Assembly (NCBI RefSeq): GCF_023701695.1 | Contig: NZ_JAJOZC010000001.1 | Coordinates: 2,604,001 to 2,668,000 of the forward strand | Origin: Streptomyces sp. RKAG290 | GTDB taxonomy: Bacteria; Actinomycetota; Actinomycetes; Streptomycetales; Streptomycetaceae | DNA: 64,000 bases | Reading direction: 5' to 3' | In this document: positions 47,977-57,216 of the stretch, piece after piece | Position numbering within the stretch: position 1 is the first letter of the stretch | Layout: each line of letters opens with the position of its first letter | Notes under the pieces: model-generated | What the model saw: the letters and a program-made list of their open reading frames with translations, nothing else | Databases searched by the model: none | What the model was told of the DNA's origin: nothing | Position numbers and translations under genes: made by a program

Positions 47977-49704
47977 CTACCGGCCTGCGCGCCGCCTGGT
48001 CGTCACGTGGAGCACGCAGCCCGTCAGCAGGGCGACCGCGGCAGCTGCCGCGGTCAGCAGGGCGGTGGAGCCGGTGGCCGCCAGAGCACCGCCGGTGCCG
48101 CCCGTGCCGGAGCCGGTCGAGCCGGTGGAGCCCGAACCGCCGTCGCCCGTGGAGCCGCCGCCGGAGCCGCCCGTGGAGCCGCCGGTGGTGGACGAACCGG
48201 TGGTGGAACCCGACGCGGCCGTTCCCGTGCCGCCGGTTCCTGAGCTCCCGGAGTCCCCCGGTTCGCCGGCGTTCAGGACGAAGGCCGCGGTGTTGTTCCC
48301 CTGCTCCGGGTCGAACGGCAGCAGCGGGTCCTGCAACCGCACATTGCGGACGACGACCGCGCCGGAGGCCCCCGCGACGACCTTGGTCACCTTCATGTCG
48401 AAGTGCAGCGCGAAGTACTGGTCCTCGCCGAAGGCCGTCGCCGTCTCGCACACGTAGCGCGGTGCGCCGGTCTGCTCCTTGCGGTACTGCCCGTCCGCCG
48501 TCACGCCCTGGCAGGACCGGGGCCATTCGGTGACCGAGGCGCCTTCGGGGACGGTGAGGTCGAGGGTGGCGACGGGTTCGCCGGAGCGCAGGTGGGAGAT
48601 CCAGGCCGGTCCCTCGCTGTGGAAGCCGATGTCGGCCTCGACGGTGCTGCCCCGCGCGCCCCGGGCCGTATCGCCGTCGGCCACGAAGTCGGCGGTGTTC
48701 TCGGTGCTGAAGTCGGCCTCCTGCTGGTTGTCGCCCGGGGTGAGATCGGCTGACCGGGCGGTGGGCAGCTCCCTGAGGCCGAGCACGTGTCCCTCGGCGC
48801 CCGGGGTGGACCGCGCACCGGCCCGCTGGGCACCGGCCGCCGTGGGTCCGCTCTCGTCGACCCGGTAGACGAAGGTGTCGCGGTAGGCGTGCCGGGTGGC
48901 CCGGAGCGTCAGCGGTTCGGCGAGTTCGTAGCTGGCGCCCGCCTCGTAGCTGCCCTCGACCGAGCAGAGCGCGGTGGTCCGGACGCGGACGCCCTGGCTG
49001 CCGTCCCCGTCCCGGTACTCGCAGTTCTCGTACCGCTCGGTGAATTCGATGCCGTGCGTGTAGACGAGGGTGAGCAGTACCCCGTCGGCGGCGCGGGTGC
49101 CGTTGTTGGAGAAGGCGAGCGGGACCGGCTGGGTCTCGCCCGGCTGGAGCTCCGTCTTCAGCTGGGCCCGCCGCATCACCAGGTCGGGGCCGCCGACAGC
49201 GATCCGGGTGGAGAACGGGGTGAAGGCCGCACCCTTTGCCGCACCGGTGACCCGGACCGTGCCGGCGTCCCCGTCCTTGCTGCCCCTGGCCGCGGTGACG
49301 TGAAGTTCGGGCAGCGGGGTCGTGCCGGGTGAGACGCCCGAGCCGTGGCAGACGCCGGTGGTGCCGGTGATCGCGCAGTCCGCGCCGCCCTCCTCGCCGA
49401 AGACGGCGTCGGCGACGCCCGCGATCCCGCTGAGGTCGAAGGTCACGGTGTACTCGCCCTCGTACCCGCCGTGCTCCTCGTCCCGGGACGGGTTGTCGAC
49501 GGTGATCGCGACGGAGGTTCGCTGCGGGGCCCCGCTCGCCGGGTACGGGTGCAGAGCGGTCTCGGCCGGGCCGCCGAAGCCCAGGACGGGACCCTCGGCG
49601 CGGGCCGGGGCGGCCAGGGCGAGCGAGCCGGCGGCCAGCAGACCGACGGCGGCGAGGCTGCCCGCAGCACGGCGCAGAGCGGCTCTCGGGGTCGTGCTTC
49701 TCAT
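47977..49704 (-). CDS. Cell-wall-anchored surface protein with LAATG sortase signal
   Basis: 575 residues. An N-terminal signal peptide (RRAAGSLAAVGLLAAGSLAL, cut after ARA near 36). The mature part is beta-rich with several Cys (VTFDLSGIAGVADAVFG, GVLLTLVYTHGIEFTERYEN). A Gly/Ser/Thr-rich wall-spanning stretch follows (about 480-535). The C-terminal sorting signal is LAATGS, a hydrophobic helix (TALLTAAAAAVALLTGCVLH) and a basic tail RRRAGR. LAxTG is the class E sortase motif used by Streptomyces (for example long chaplins). The binding function is unknown. AGAAGG precedes ATG 49704. Confidence 0.88.
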   Translation of the reverse strand: MRSTTPRAALRRAAGSLAAVGLLAAGSLALAAPARAEGPVLGFGGPAETALHPYPASGAPQRTSVAITVDNPSRDEEHGGYEGEYTVTFDLSGIAGVADAVFGEEGGADCAITGTTGVCHGSGVSPGTTPLPELHVTAARGSKDGDAGTVRVTGAAKGAAFTPFSTRIAVGGPDLVMRRAQLKTELQPGETQPVPLAFSNNGTRAADGVLLTLVYTHGIEFTERYENCEYRDGDGSQGVRVRTTALCSVEGSYEAGASYELAEPLTLRATRHAYRDTFVYRVDESGPTAAGAQRAGARSTPGAEGHVLGLRELPTARSADLTPGDNQQEADFSTENTADFVADGDTARGARGSTVEADIGFHSEGPAWISHLRSGEPVATLDLTVPEGASVTEWPRSCQGVTADGQYRKEQTGAPRYVCETATAFGEDQYFALHFDMKVTKVVAGASGAVVVRNVRLQDPLLPFDPEQGNNTAAFVLNAGEPGDSGSSGTGGTGTAASGSTTGSSTTGGSTGGSGGGSTGDGGSGSTGSTGSGTGGTGGALAATGSTALLTAAAAAVALLTGCVLHVTTRRRAGR

Positions 49705-49823
49705 CGCGGGACCTTCTGGGGTCGGGGAACTGTGCGGCTGCTGTGACAGCGGTACGAGTTCGACCCCGAGACCGTACGAACAGTTGCGCGGGCGCAGGTC
49801 ACGGATTGAGCACGACGGTAAAC

Positions 49824-49837
49824 GTGAGGGGCATCAC
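49824..49837 (-). promoter_or_regulatory. Crp-like dyad upstream of the LAATG surface protein
   Basis: GTGA-GGGGCA-TCAC (TGTGA-TGCCCC-TCACG on the minus strand), 120-133 bp before the start codon. It matches the general TGTGA-N6-TCACA consensus, but only partly the GTG-N6-GNCAC form (A instead of G at one position). The surrounding 49740-49941 is noncoding; no other feature is clear there. Confidence 0.35.
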
Positions 49838-49941
49838 ATAAGGATTTCATGAGTCCCGGGACAACCATCGGGACGTTCTGTGGGTCATGCATGCGGAACC
49901 ACCGGTCACATCCGTAACGCGGCTTCACCGGTTGAGCATGA

Positions 49942-49970
49942 GGGGCTGCACTCGGAGGGGGTGCAGCCCC
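49942..49970. terminator. Hairpin downstream of the GMC oxidoreductase gene
   Basis: GGGGCTGCAC (49942-49951), nine-base loop, GTGCAGCCCC (49961-49970). It lies about 60 bp past the GMC stop in its direction of transcription. Confidence 0.75.
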
Positions 49971-50032
49971 TTCTGCTGTCCTGTCACAGGTGGCCGCGGA
50001 TCAGCCGGCGGACCTAGGGCCTCTCGTTCGGA

Positions 50033-51865
50033 TCAGGCCTGTCCGGCCTTCTTCGGCGGCACCGCGGGCATTCCCAGGAACGGCAGCCGCAACGCGCCGA
50101 ACGCGTCCTTCGGAACGGCCGGCGCCTGCGGCTCGACCGACGTCAGCCGCTCGTACGCCTCGCCCTGCGCCGGACGCGGGTCCTGCTCGCCCTTGTTCGG
50201 CCAGAAGGACATGGCCCGCTCGGCCTGCGCGGTGATCGTCAGCGAGGGATTGACGCCGAGGTTGGCGGAGACCGCCGAACCGTCGACCACCGAGATGCCC
50301 GGGTGCCCGTACAGCCGGTGGTACGGGTCGATGACCCCTTCCTCGGCGCTCGCGCCGATCGGGCAGCCGCCGAGGAAGTGCGCGGTGAGCGGGGTGCCCA
50401 TCAGCTCACCGATGTTGGAGCCCGGGAAGCCGTTGATCTCGTCCGCCAGCAGCGTCGCGCTCTGTGTCGCCTCGGCGATCTGGGTCGGGTTGGGCGCTCC
50501 GTGGCCCTGGCGGGCGGTGAGCAGGCCCTTCCCGATGCCGCTGGGCTTGCGGTACGCGGTCAGGGAGTTGTCCAGGGACTGCATGACGAGCCCGATGATG
50601 GTCCGCTCCGACCAGCGCCGGTTGGAGAGCGAACGCGCGGCGAGCGTCGGGTGCTTGGCCATGTTGCCGAGCCAGCGCAGCACCCGGTGGGCGCCGAAGG
50701 GGACCTGGAGGATGGTCATCCCGCCCATCGCGTTGGACCCCTTGCCGTAGCGGACCGGCTCGATGTGGGTGTTCTCGTCGGGGTGGATCGACGAGGTGAT
50801 GGCGACGCCCCTGGTGAAGTCGGCCTTGGTGCCGTGCTTCCTGCGGTAGCGGCGGTCCGAGGTCTGCGCGCCCACGAGCCCTTCGGAGTTGGTCCGGGTC
50901 AGCTCGCCGAGCCGGGACGAGAGCCGGGGCAGCAGGCCCCGGTCCTTCATCGTGTGCAGCAGGGTCTGGGTGCCGTACGTGCCGGCCGCCACGACCACCT
51001 TGCGGGCGCGCAGCAGTGTCGGCTTGCCCTTCTTGCGGCGGTCGGTCGGCACGGTGGAGACGTGGTAACCGCCCTGCGGGTCCTCCGTGACGGCGAGGAC
51101 GGAGGTCATCGGGTGGATGACCGCGCCGGCCTTCTCGGCGAGGTGGAGGTAGTTCTCGTTGAGGGTGTTCTTCGCGCCGTGCCGGCAGCCGGTCATGCAT
51201 TCGCCGCACTCGGTGCAGGCCTTGCGGGCCGGGCCCGCGCCGCCGAAGTACGGGTCGGCGACCGTACCGCCGGGCTTCGCCCGCGCCGTGCCGTCGGCGT
51301 CCTTGCCGTCGCCGAAGAAGACGCCGACCGGGGCCAGGTGGAAGGTGTCGCCGACGCCCATGACCTCGGCGGTCGCCTTCAGGTGGACGTCCGAGGGGGT
51401 CATCGTCGGGTTGAGCCGCACCCCGAGCATCCGGGTGGCCTGGTCGTAGTACGGCTTCAGCTCGTCCTGCCAGTCGGTGATGTGCGCCCACTGCCGGTCC
51501 TCGAAGAACGGCGCCGGGGGCACATACAGCGTGTTGGCGTAGTTCAGCGAGCCGCCGCCGACCCCCGCCCCGGCCAGCACCATCACGTTGCCGAGCAGGT
51601 GCACCCGCTGGATGCCGAACAGGCCGAGGGCCGGGGCCCAGAGGTAGTTCTTCAGGTCCCAGGAGTTCTTGGGCAGCGTGCCGGGGGTGAAGCGGCGGCC
51701 CGCCTCCAGGACCCCGACGCGGTAGCCCTTCTCGCTCAGCCGCAGGGCCGACACCGCGCCGCCGAAGCCCGAACCGACGATCAGTACGTCGTAGTCGTAC
51801 GCGTCGTCGTCATCGGCCGAGCCGGCCGGTCCGGCCTGATTCTGGGCAGGGCTGTCCTGGGACAT
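50033..51865 (-). CDS. GMC-family FAD oxidoreductase (cholesterol-oxidase-like)
   Basis: 610 residues. FAD-binding VLIVGSGFGGAVSALRLSEK is at about 28-47, with GAGVGGGSLNYAN near 99-111 and the C-terminal VVDGSAVSANLGVNPSL near 540. A CTECGECMTGC cluster near residue 220 supplies four Cys in a ferredoxin-like spacing; it could bind an Fe-S cluster or zinc and is also found in ChoD-type sterol oxidases. GRKxxxD-type motifs are not obvious. No signal peptide. It starts 49 bp after the gabD2 stop on the same strand, so the two are an operon. Substrate (alcohol or sterol) not determined. Confidence 0.85.
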   Translation of the reverse strand: MSQDSPAQNQAGPAGSADDDDAYDYDVLIVGSGFGGAVSALRLSEKGYRVGVLEAGRRFTPGTLPKNSWDLKNYLWAPALGLFGIQRVHLLGNVMVLAGAGVGGGSLNYANTLYVPPAPFFEDRQWAHITDWQDELKPYYDQATRMLGVRLNPTMTPSDVHLKATAEVMGVGDTFHLAPVGVFFGDGKDADGTARAKPGGTVADPYFGGAGPARKACTECGECMTGCRHGAKNTLNENYLHLAEKAGAVIHPMTSVLAVTEDPQGGYHVSTVPTDRRKKGKPTLLRARKVVVAAGTYGTQTLLHTMKDRGLLPRLSSRLGELTRTNSEGLVGAQTSDRRYRRKHGTKADFTRGVAITSSIHPDENTHIEPVRYGKGSNAMGGMTILQVPFGAHRVLRWLGNMAKHPTLAARSLSNRRWSERTIIGLVMQSLDNSLTAYRKPSGIGKGLLTARQGHGAPNPTQIAEATQSATLLADEINGFPGSNIGELMGTPLTAHFLGGCPIGASAEEGVIDPYHRLYGHPGISVVDGSAVSANLGVNPSLTITAQAERAMSFWPNKGEQDPRPAQGEAYERLTSVEPQAPAVPKDAFGALRLPFLGMPAVPPKKAGQA

Positions 51866-51914
51866 GGCTCTCCTCGGTGCGAAAAGGACAGAGATGCTGC
51901 GGTGGTGCGGGGGG

Positions 51915-53543
51915 TCAGCGCAGCCGGAAGGCCTTCATCGCCTTCAGGCTGCGGCTCATGAAGGCCGCGTACTTCTCGTCGTCCATCCCGAAGGACGGGG
52001 CGAGCGGGATCAGCCGCTGCTGCGCGACGGTCTGGGCCTCGGTGTACTTGAGGATGCCTTCGGAGCCGTGCCGGCGGCCGAGACCGGAGTCCTTCATGCC
52101 GCCCATCGGGGACTGCACGCTGCCGTACGCGGGGGCGTAGCCCTCGTTGATGTTGACGGTGCCGGTCCGCAGCCGGGCGGCGACCTGGTGGCCGCGCCTG
52201 CCGTCCTTGGTCCAGACACTCGAATTGAGGCCGTACGGCGTGGCGTTGGCGAGGGCGATGACCTCGTCCTCGTCACTGAAGCGGTAGATGGAGACGACCG
52301 GTCCGAAGGTCTCCTCGTTGCAGACGGCCATCGGGGCCTCGACGCCGTCCAGGATGGTCGGCTCGTAGAAGAGCGGGCCGATGTCGGGACGGGCGACGCC
52401 GCCCGCGACGAGCGTGGCGCCCTTCTCGACGGCCTCCGCGACATGCCGGCTGACGGTCTCCAGCTGGCGCTCGCCGACCAGCGAGCCCATGTCCGCGCCG
52501 TAGGCGAGGGAGTTGCCGAGCCGCATGCCCTTCGTACGGGCGGCGAACCGGGCCACGAAGTCGTCGGCCACCGACTCGTGGACGTACAGCCGCTCGATGG
52601 AGATGCAGAGCTGACCGGCGGAGGAGAAGCAGGCGCGGACGGCGCCGGCGGCGGCCTTCTCCACGTCGGCGTCCTTCAGGACCAGCATGGCGTTCTTGCC
52701 GCCGAGCTCCAGCGAGACCCCGACGAGCCGGGCCGCGGCGCCCTGGGCGACCTCGCGGCCGGTGCGGGTGGAGCCGGTGAACGAGACGTAGTCGGCGTGC
52801 TTGACGATCTCCGGGCCGACGACGGGCCCTTCGCCGAGCACGACCTGGAACACCTCGGCCGGAAGGCCGGCCTCGATCAGCAGGTCACGGGCCCACAGCG
52901 CGGTCAGCGCGGTCTCCGTGTCGGGCTTCATGACCACCGCGTTGCCCGCTACGAAGGCGGGCAGCGCGTCGCCGACGGACAGCTCCAGCGGGTAGTTCCA
53001 CGGCGCGATCTGGCCGATGACGCCGCGCGGCTGACGCAGCTCGGTGACCTTGGTGAGGGTCGGTACGACGCCGGTGTGCCGCTTGGGCCTGAGATACGCG
53101 CCGGCCTTGCGGCCGTAGTGCCGGGCGGCGACGGCGACCGCCAGCACCTCCTCGTGGGCGTGCAGCCGGGCCTTGCCGGTCTCCAGCTGGATGAGGTCGA
53201 GGACCTCGGACTGGCGGCCGATGACGAGGTCGTGGAAGCGCAGCAGCACGGCGGCCCTGGCCCGGACGGGCGTCGCGGCCCAGGCGGTCTGGGCGGCACG
53301 GGCCCGCTCGAAGGCGGCCGCCACGTCCTCGGGGGTGGACTCCGGCAGGTCGGCCAGCTTCTCGCCGGTGAACGGCGTGTGGTTGGCGGTGCGGCCGGAG
53401 CCGACGACGCCGCGGGTCAGCTGGGCGATCACCTCGGGGGTCACGACATCGGCGGCCGTGCGCACGCCCGCGGGCGCTGCGGCCACCGGGTTGGTGCCGA
53501 CACCGGCGGCGGAGGTGGGCGTGGAGGCCTGCAAGTCCGTCAT
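51915..53543 (-). CDS. gabD2: Succinate-semialdehyde dehydrogenase (NADP)
   Basis: 542-residue aldehyde dehydrogenase. The general-base Glu is in VSLELGGKNAML near residue 270 and the catalytic Cys in SSAGQLCISIERLYV near 305; IAPWNYPLELSVGDALPAFV near 190 and FGPVVSIYRF near 410 are standard. The overall type is like GabD2 of mycobacteria, oxidising succinate semialdehyde to succinate for the TCA cycle. The ~40-residue N-terminal extension (TSAAGVGTNPVAAAPAGVRT) is typical of actinomycete members. ATG 53543. Upstream lies a promoter with a palindromic operator (53640-53684); downstream is the GMC oxidoreductase gene. Confidence 0.92.
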   Translation of the reverse strand: MTDLQASTPTSAAGVGTNPVAAAPAGVRTAADVVTPEVIAQLTRGVVGSGRTANHTPFTGEKLADLPESTPEDVAAAFERARAAQTAWAATPVRARAAVLLRFHDLVIGRQSEVLDLIQLETGKARLHAHEEVLAVAVAARHYGRKAGAYLRPKRHTGVVPTLTKVTELRQPRGVIGQIAPWNYPLELSVGDALPAFVAGNAVVMKPDTETALTALWARDLLIEAGLPAEVFQVVLGEGPVVGPEIVKHADYVSFTGSTRTGREVAQGAAARLVGVSLELGGKNAMLVLKDADVEKAAAGAVRACFSSAGQLCISIERLYVHESVADDFVARFAARTKGMRLGNSLAYGADMGSLVGERQLETVSRHVAEAVEKGATLVAGGVARPDIGPLFYEPTILDGVEAPMAVCNEETFGPVVSIYRFSDEDEVIALANATPYGLNSSVWTKDGRRGHQVAARLRTGTVNINEGYAPAYGSVQSPMGGMKDSGLGRRHGSEGILKYTEAQTVAQQRLIPLAPSFGMDDEKYAAFMSRSLKAMKAFRLR

Positions 53544-53639
53544 GAGGGCGAGAGTACGTCCAGCCGGATGCTTTGGGTACCCGTGGGTAACAGCTTTTCA
53601 GAGTCCCCACAACAGCCCTCTCCGAGCACCTGCCGATCG

Positions 53640-53684
53640 AGCCAGTGACCACTGGCTACATAACTGCTGATCAGGTGCTATCAA
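53640..53684 (-). promoter_or_regulatory. gabD2 promoter with palindromic operator
   Basis: On the minus strand, TTGATA (53679-53684) and TATGTA (53657-53662) are spaced by 16 bp. Immediately downstream, over the expected start of transcription, is a perfect dyad AGCCAGTG-AC-CACTGGCT (53640-53657). A repressor bound there would block initiation. The regulator is not adjacent and is unknown. Confidence 0.5.
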
Positions 53685-53695
53685 CCGGGTCGCTG

Positions 53696-55333
53696 TCAGG
53701 AGGAGTGAATCTTGAGCCCCTCGGTCACCTGCGCGAAAATCTTCTCGCCGTCCCTCGCCGCCTGACCCGCCGCGGGCATCTCGATCCGGACGTGCCAGTA
53801 CTCCGCGTCCTTCGTCCCGCCGGGGATCCACAGCTCCCGGAACCGGCTGCGGCGCGGCTTCTCCTCCGTGGCGGAGTAGGGCACGTAGTCGACGGTCATC
53901 TCGAAGGCCGCACGGCCCTGGTGCGTGACCTTCTTGTGGGTGACGGTCGCGTCCTTCATCTGCGTGGTGTCCGTGCCGCCCGCCTTGTAGTACTTCTCGC
54001 GGGCGGCGATGTCCGCACCCGGGCCACCGGTGTCGCCGTTGGCGTCGGCGGCGGGCCCCCGGCGCCAGAAGTCGATGGCGAACACCCCGCTGGGGTCGCC
54101 GAACCAGACCAGTCCCTCGTCGCCCACCTCGTTGCGCTGGTACTCCTTCGGCACGGTCACATCGGCCTGCAGCACCTCCGTCTCCGGCCTCGTCTGCCAG
54201 CCCGCCGGCAGCCCGCCCCCGGAGAACGGGTCGGCGAGCACCAGCACGAGGGCCAGGACCAGCGCCAGCAGGACCCCGCCGAACCCGTACCGGGCCCCGC
54301 GGTTGTCGTGCAGCACCGGCGGCAGCCAGCGGCTCCCGCCGCCGGGCCTCCCGGCCCCGTGCAGCCGGGTGGCCGCGGCGGTCGCGGGCGGCGCGGCCAC
54401 CAGGGACTCCAGGGTCTGCCGGACCTCGGCCGCCGCGGGCCGTGCCGCGGGGTCCTTGCGCAGCAGCTGCATGACCAGCGTGCCGAAGGCGCCCGTGCCG
54501 CGGGAGGGCATCTGCGGCTCGGCGGAGAGGACGGCCTGCAGGGTGGCCGGGGTGTGCGAGCGGCGGTACGGGGAGATGCCCTCCACCGCCGCGTACAGCA
54601 CGACGCCCAGCGACCAGAGGTCGGACTCGGGCCCGGGGCGCTGCCCCAGCACCCGCTCCGGGGCGATGTACTCCGGCGAGCCGACGAACGCCCCGGTCTC
54701 GGTGAGCGCCTCCTCGCCCTCCACCTGCGCGATGCCGAAGTCGGTCAGGACGACCCGGTCGCCGCGGCCCAGCAGGACGTTGGCCGGTTTGACGTCGCGG
54801 TGCAGCACGCCCGCGCCGTGCGCGGCGATCAGCGCGCCGAGGACGGCAAGGCCGATCCGCGACGCCTCACGCGGGTCGAGGGTGCCCTCCTGGAGCAGGT
54901 CGGCGAGCGACTGCCCGCGCACCAGCTCCATCACGATCCATGGCTTGGCGTCCTCGACGACCACATCGTGCACGGTGACGACCGACGGGTGGTCGATCCG
55001 GGCCGCGGCCCGTGCCTCGCGCTGCATCCGCAGGTGGACCACCTCGCGTTCACGCGCGCCCAGGTGGTCGGGGACGCGGGGCTCCTTGACCGCGACATCC
55101 CGGTCGACGACCTCGTCCCTGGCCCGCCAGACCGTGCCCATGCCGCCGTCCCCCAGCCGCCCGACGAGCCGGTAGCGGCCGCCGAGAAGACGGCCGGCGC
55201 CGTGCTCCGGCACCGTCCCCCGGTCCGGGGCCACCGACCGCTCGGTGGGCGGCCCGGACGAGGGTGCCGGCACGTGCGGCGGCCGGAGCGCATAGCTGGT
55301 GGGCTCGTCCGTCTGTCCCCCGTCGTTCATCAT
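53696..55333 (-). CDS. Transmembrane Ser/Thr protein kinase
   Basis: 545 residues. Kinase domain about 50-320: GGRYRLVGRLGDGGMGTVW (glycine loop), VAVKEPRVPD (Lys), LHRDVKPANVLL, LTDFGIAQVEG and SPEYIAPERV. All catalytic residues are present. One helix near 358-377 (FGGVLLALVLALVLVLADPF) leads to an extracytoplasmic C-terminal domain (GWQTRPETEVLQADVTVP ... VFAIDFWRRG) related to those of the neighbouring kinases. ATG 55333 is one of two adjacent ATGs with AGGA upstream. Last of four kinases in a row. The matching S. coelicolor cluster (SCO4775-4779) is, as I recall, linked to phosphorylation of spore-wall-synthesis proteins. Confidence 0.92.
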   Translation of the reverse strand: MMNDGGQTDEPTSYALRPPHVPAPSSGPPTERSVAPDRGTVPEHGAGRLLGGRYRLVGRLGDGGMGTVWRARDEVVDRDVAVKEPRVPDHLGAREREVVHLRMQREARAAARIDHPSVVTVHDVVVEDAKPWIVMELVRGQSLADLLQEGTLDPREASRIGLAVLGALIAAHGAGVLHRDVKPANVLLGRGDRVVLTDFGIAQVEGEEALTETGAFVGSPEYIAPERVLGQRPGPESDLWSLGVVLYAAVEGISPYRRSHTPATLQAVLSAEPQMPSRGTGAFGTLVMQLLRKDPAARPAAAEVRQTLESLVAAPPATAAATRLHGAGRPGGGSRWLPPVLHDNRGARYGFGGVLLALVLALVLVLADPFSGGGLPAGWQTRPETEVLQADVTVPKEYQRNEVGDEGLVWFGDPSGVFAIDFWRRGPAADANGDTGGPGADIAAREKYYKAGGTDTTQMKDATVTHKKVTHQGRAAFEMTVDYVPYSATEEKPRRSRFRELWIPGGTKDAEYWHVRIEMPAAGQAARDGEKIFAQVTEGLKIHSS

Positions 55334-55430
55334 GAGCACATCCTGACGGAGTGCAACTGCACCGGCCACCGCGCCGGTTCAGCAGGGACAGAGCCGTGAC
55401 AGTCCGCCGGCCGGGAGGGCCCCGAGGGGG

Positions 55431-57086
55431 TCAGTCGGTATCGGCCGGCGCACGCCAGCTGCGCAGCATCGTGGCGAACTGGTCCCGGGTGACGTCCCAG
55501 TCGTCCGCCGGTCCCGTCATGTACAGCGCGTACTCCGGGCCGCCCTCTTTCGCGTAGTACATCTGGTCGATGGCGTGCCGCGGTCCGACGCCGTCCTTCT
55601 CGGTCCAGGTGAACTCCCAGATGGACCCGGGGCAGTCGCGGTAGACGTTGGTGTTCATCTCCAGACTCCGGTACTCCGGCAGCCGCTTGCGCAGGCTCAA
55701 CTCGATGTTCTGCATGTGCGAGTAGGAGTCCTCGAAGTCCGGTGCCGGGTCGACGCTGAGGCGGAAGTAGTGCACGCCGTCGTCCGGGGTGTAGTCGATG
55801 TTGGTGCCGGTCACCTTCCGCTCCCAGCCGATCGGCATGAGGATGCTGAACCCGGCGGGGTCCTCCACGCGCCGCCAGCCGTCCGGCACCCCCTTCGTCG
55901 GCTCCGCCGAACGGCTCGGCGAGGGCGTGGGGTCGGCCGGCCCCGGCGACCGGGTGCCGTGGGAGGCCGTGCCGCCGGTGCCGCCGCCGTGGTCCGCGCG
56001 GTCCGTGTACATCTTCGCGGCGATCCCCGCGCCGCCGCCCACCAGTGCCACCAGGGCGACGGTCAGGAGCACGGTCCGCCAGCGGCTGCGGCTGCGCCGG
56101 GTCACCGGCGCGGAGGCGGGACCGGGGTAGGACAGCGGGGGCGTGGAGCCGTTCGGCGCCCCGCCGTCGGAGGTGCCGTCGGGGCCGAACGAGTGCAGGA
56201 CCTCCTCGGGCACCCGCTGCGTCGGGACGTACTCCTGGGCGGCCCGGGGCGCTCGCCCCTCCATGGCCTCCAGCAGCATCCGTTCCGTCTCCGCGGCCGA
56301 GGGCCGGTCCGCCGGGTTCTTGCGGAGCAGCGCGGTGATGACGGGGCCGAGCGCCCCGGCCCGGGTGGGCGTCTCCGGCTCCTCGGTGACGACGGCCTGC
56401 ATGGTGGAGATCGGGGAGGTGCGGCGGAACGGCGAGGTGCCCTCGACCGCGGTGTACAGCGTGGCGCCCAGCGACCACAGGTCGGATGCGGGGCCCGGGT
56501 CGCCGCCGCGGACCCGCTCCGGGGCCAGGTAGTCGATGGAGCCGACCAGTTCACCGGTCCTGGTGATGGTCGAGTCGCCCTCTATCGCCGCGATGCCGAA
56601 GTCGGTGAGCAGCACCCGGCCGTCCCGGGCGAGCAGCACGTTGCCCGGCTTCACGTCGCGGTGCAGCACCCCGGCCGCGTGCGCGGCGCGCAGGGCGCCC
56701 AGCACGTGCAGGCCGATCCTGGCGGCCTCGCGCGGTACGACCTCGCCGGACTCCTTGGCCGCGTCGGCGAGCGAGGGCCCGTCGACGTACTGCATGACGA
56801 TCCACGGCCGGTTGTCGTACTCGATGACGTCGTGGACGGTGACCACACCGGGGTGCGTGATGCGGGCGGCGGCGCGCGCCTCCTTCTGCGTACGGGCGTG
56901 CAGCACCACCCGGTCCGCCTCCGCGACGTACAGCCCGGCGGTCAGCTCCTTGACGGCGACGGTGCGGTGCAGCACCTCGTCGTGCGCGCGCCAGACCTTG
57001 CCCATGCCGCCGCGCCCGAGTACCTCGCCGAGCCGGTACCGCCCGGCCAGCACCAGTCCCGCTTCCGTGCTCTGTGATCGATCCAC
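55431..57086 (-). CDS. Transmembrane Ser/Thr protein kinase
   Basis: 551 residues from GTG 57086. A complete kinase domain: GRYRLGEVLGRGGMGKVWRA, VAVKELTAG, LHRDVKPGNVLLARDG, LTDFGIAAIEGD, SIDYLAPERV. One membrane helix near 335-355 (WRTVLLTVALVALVGGGAGI) precedes an outer domain with GWRRVEDPAGFSILMPIGWE and FRLSVDPAPDFED. A GTG with GGGGAG close upstream is used; an ATG 54 bp earlier (57140) is possible. In tandem with the kinases on both sides and probably a stage in the same signalling network. Confidence 0.92.
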   Translation of the reverse strand: MDRSQSTEAGLVLAGRYRLGEVLGRGGMGKVWRAHDEVLHRTVAVKELTAGLYVAEADRVVLHARTQKEARAAARITHPGVVTVHDVIEYDNRPWIVMQYVDGPSLADAAKESGEVVPREAARIGLHVLGALRAAHAAGVLHRDVKPGNVLLARDGRVLLTDFGIAAIEGDSTITRTGELVGSIDYLAPERVRGGDPGPASDLWSLGATLYTAVEGTSPFRRTSPISTMQAVVTEEPETPTRAGALGPVITALLRKNPADRPSAAETERMLLEAMEGRAPRAAQEYVPTQRVPEEVLHSFGPDGTSDGGAPNGSTPPLSYPGPASAPVTRRSRSRWRTVLLTVALVALVGGGAGIAAKMYTDRADHGGGTGGTASHGTRSPGPADPTPSPSRSAEPTKGVPDGWRRVEDPAGFSILMPIGWERKVTGTNIDYTPDDGVHYFRLSVDPAPDFEDSYSHMQNIELSLRKRLPEYRSLEMNTNVYRDCPGSIWEFTWTEKDGVGPRHAIDQMYYAKEGGPEYALYMTGPADDWDVTRDQFATMLRSWRAPADTD

Positions 57087-57216
57087 GTCTCCCCGCCCCG
57101 TTCCTTCGGATGACAGGTTACGGAGGGGACCGGCGGCCATGGAACCTCGCATCGCCCACGAGATCGCACTGTGATGCTTGTCGCGCCGGCTCGCGCCGGG
57201 CCCGGCCCGGCGGGTG

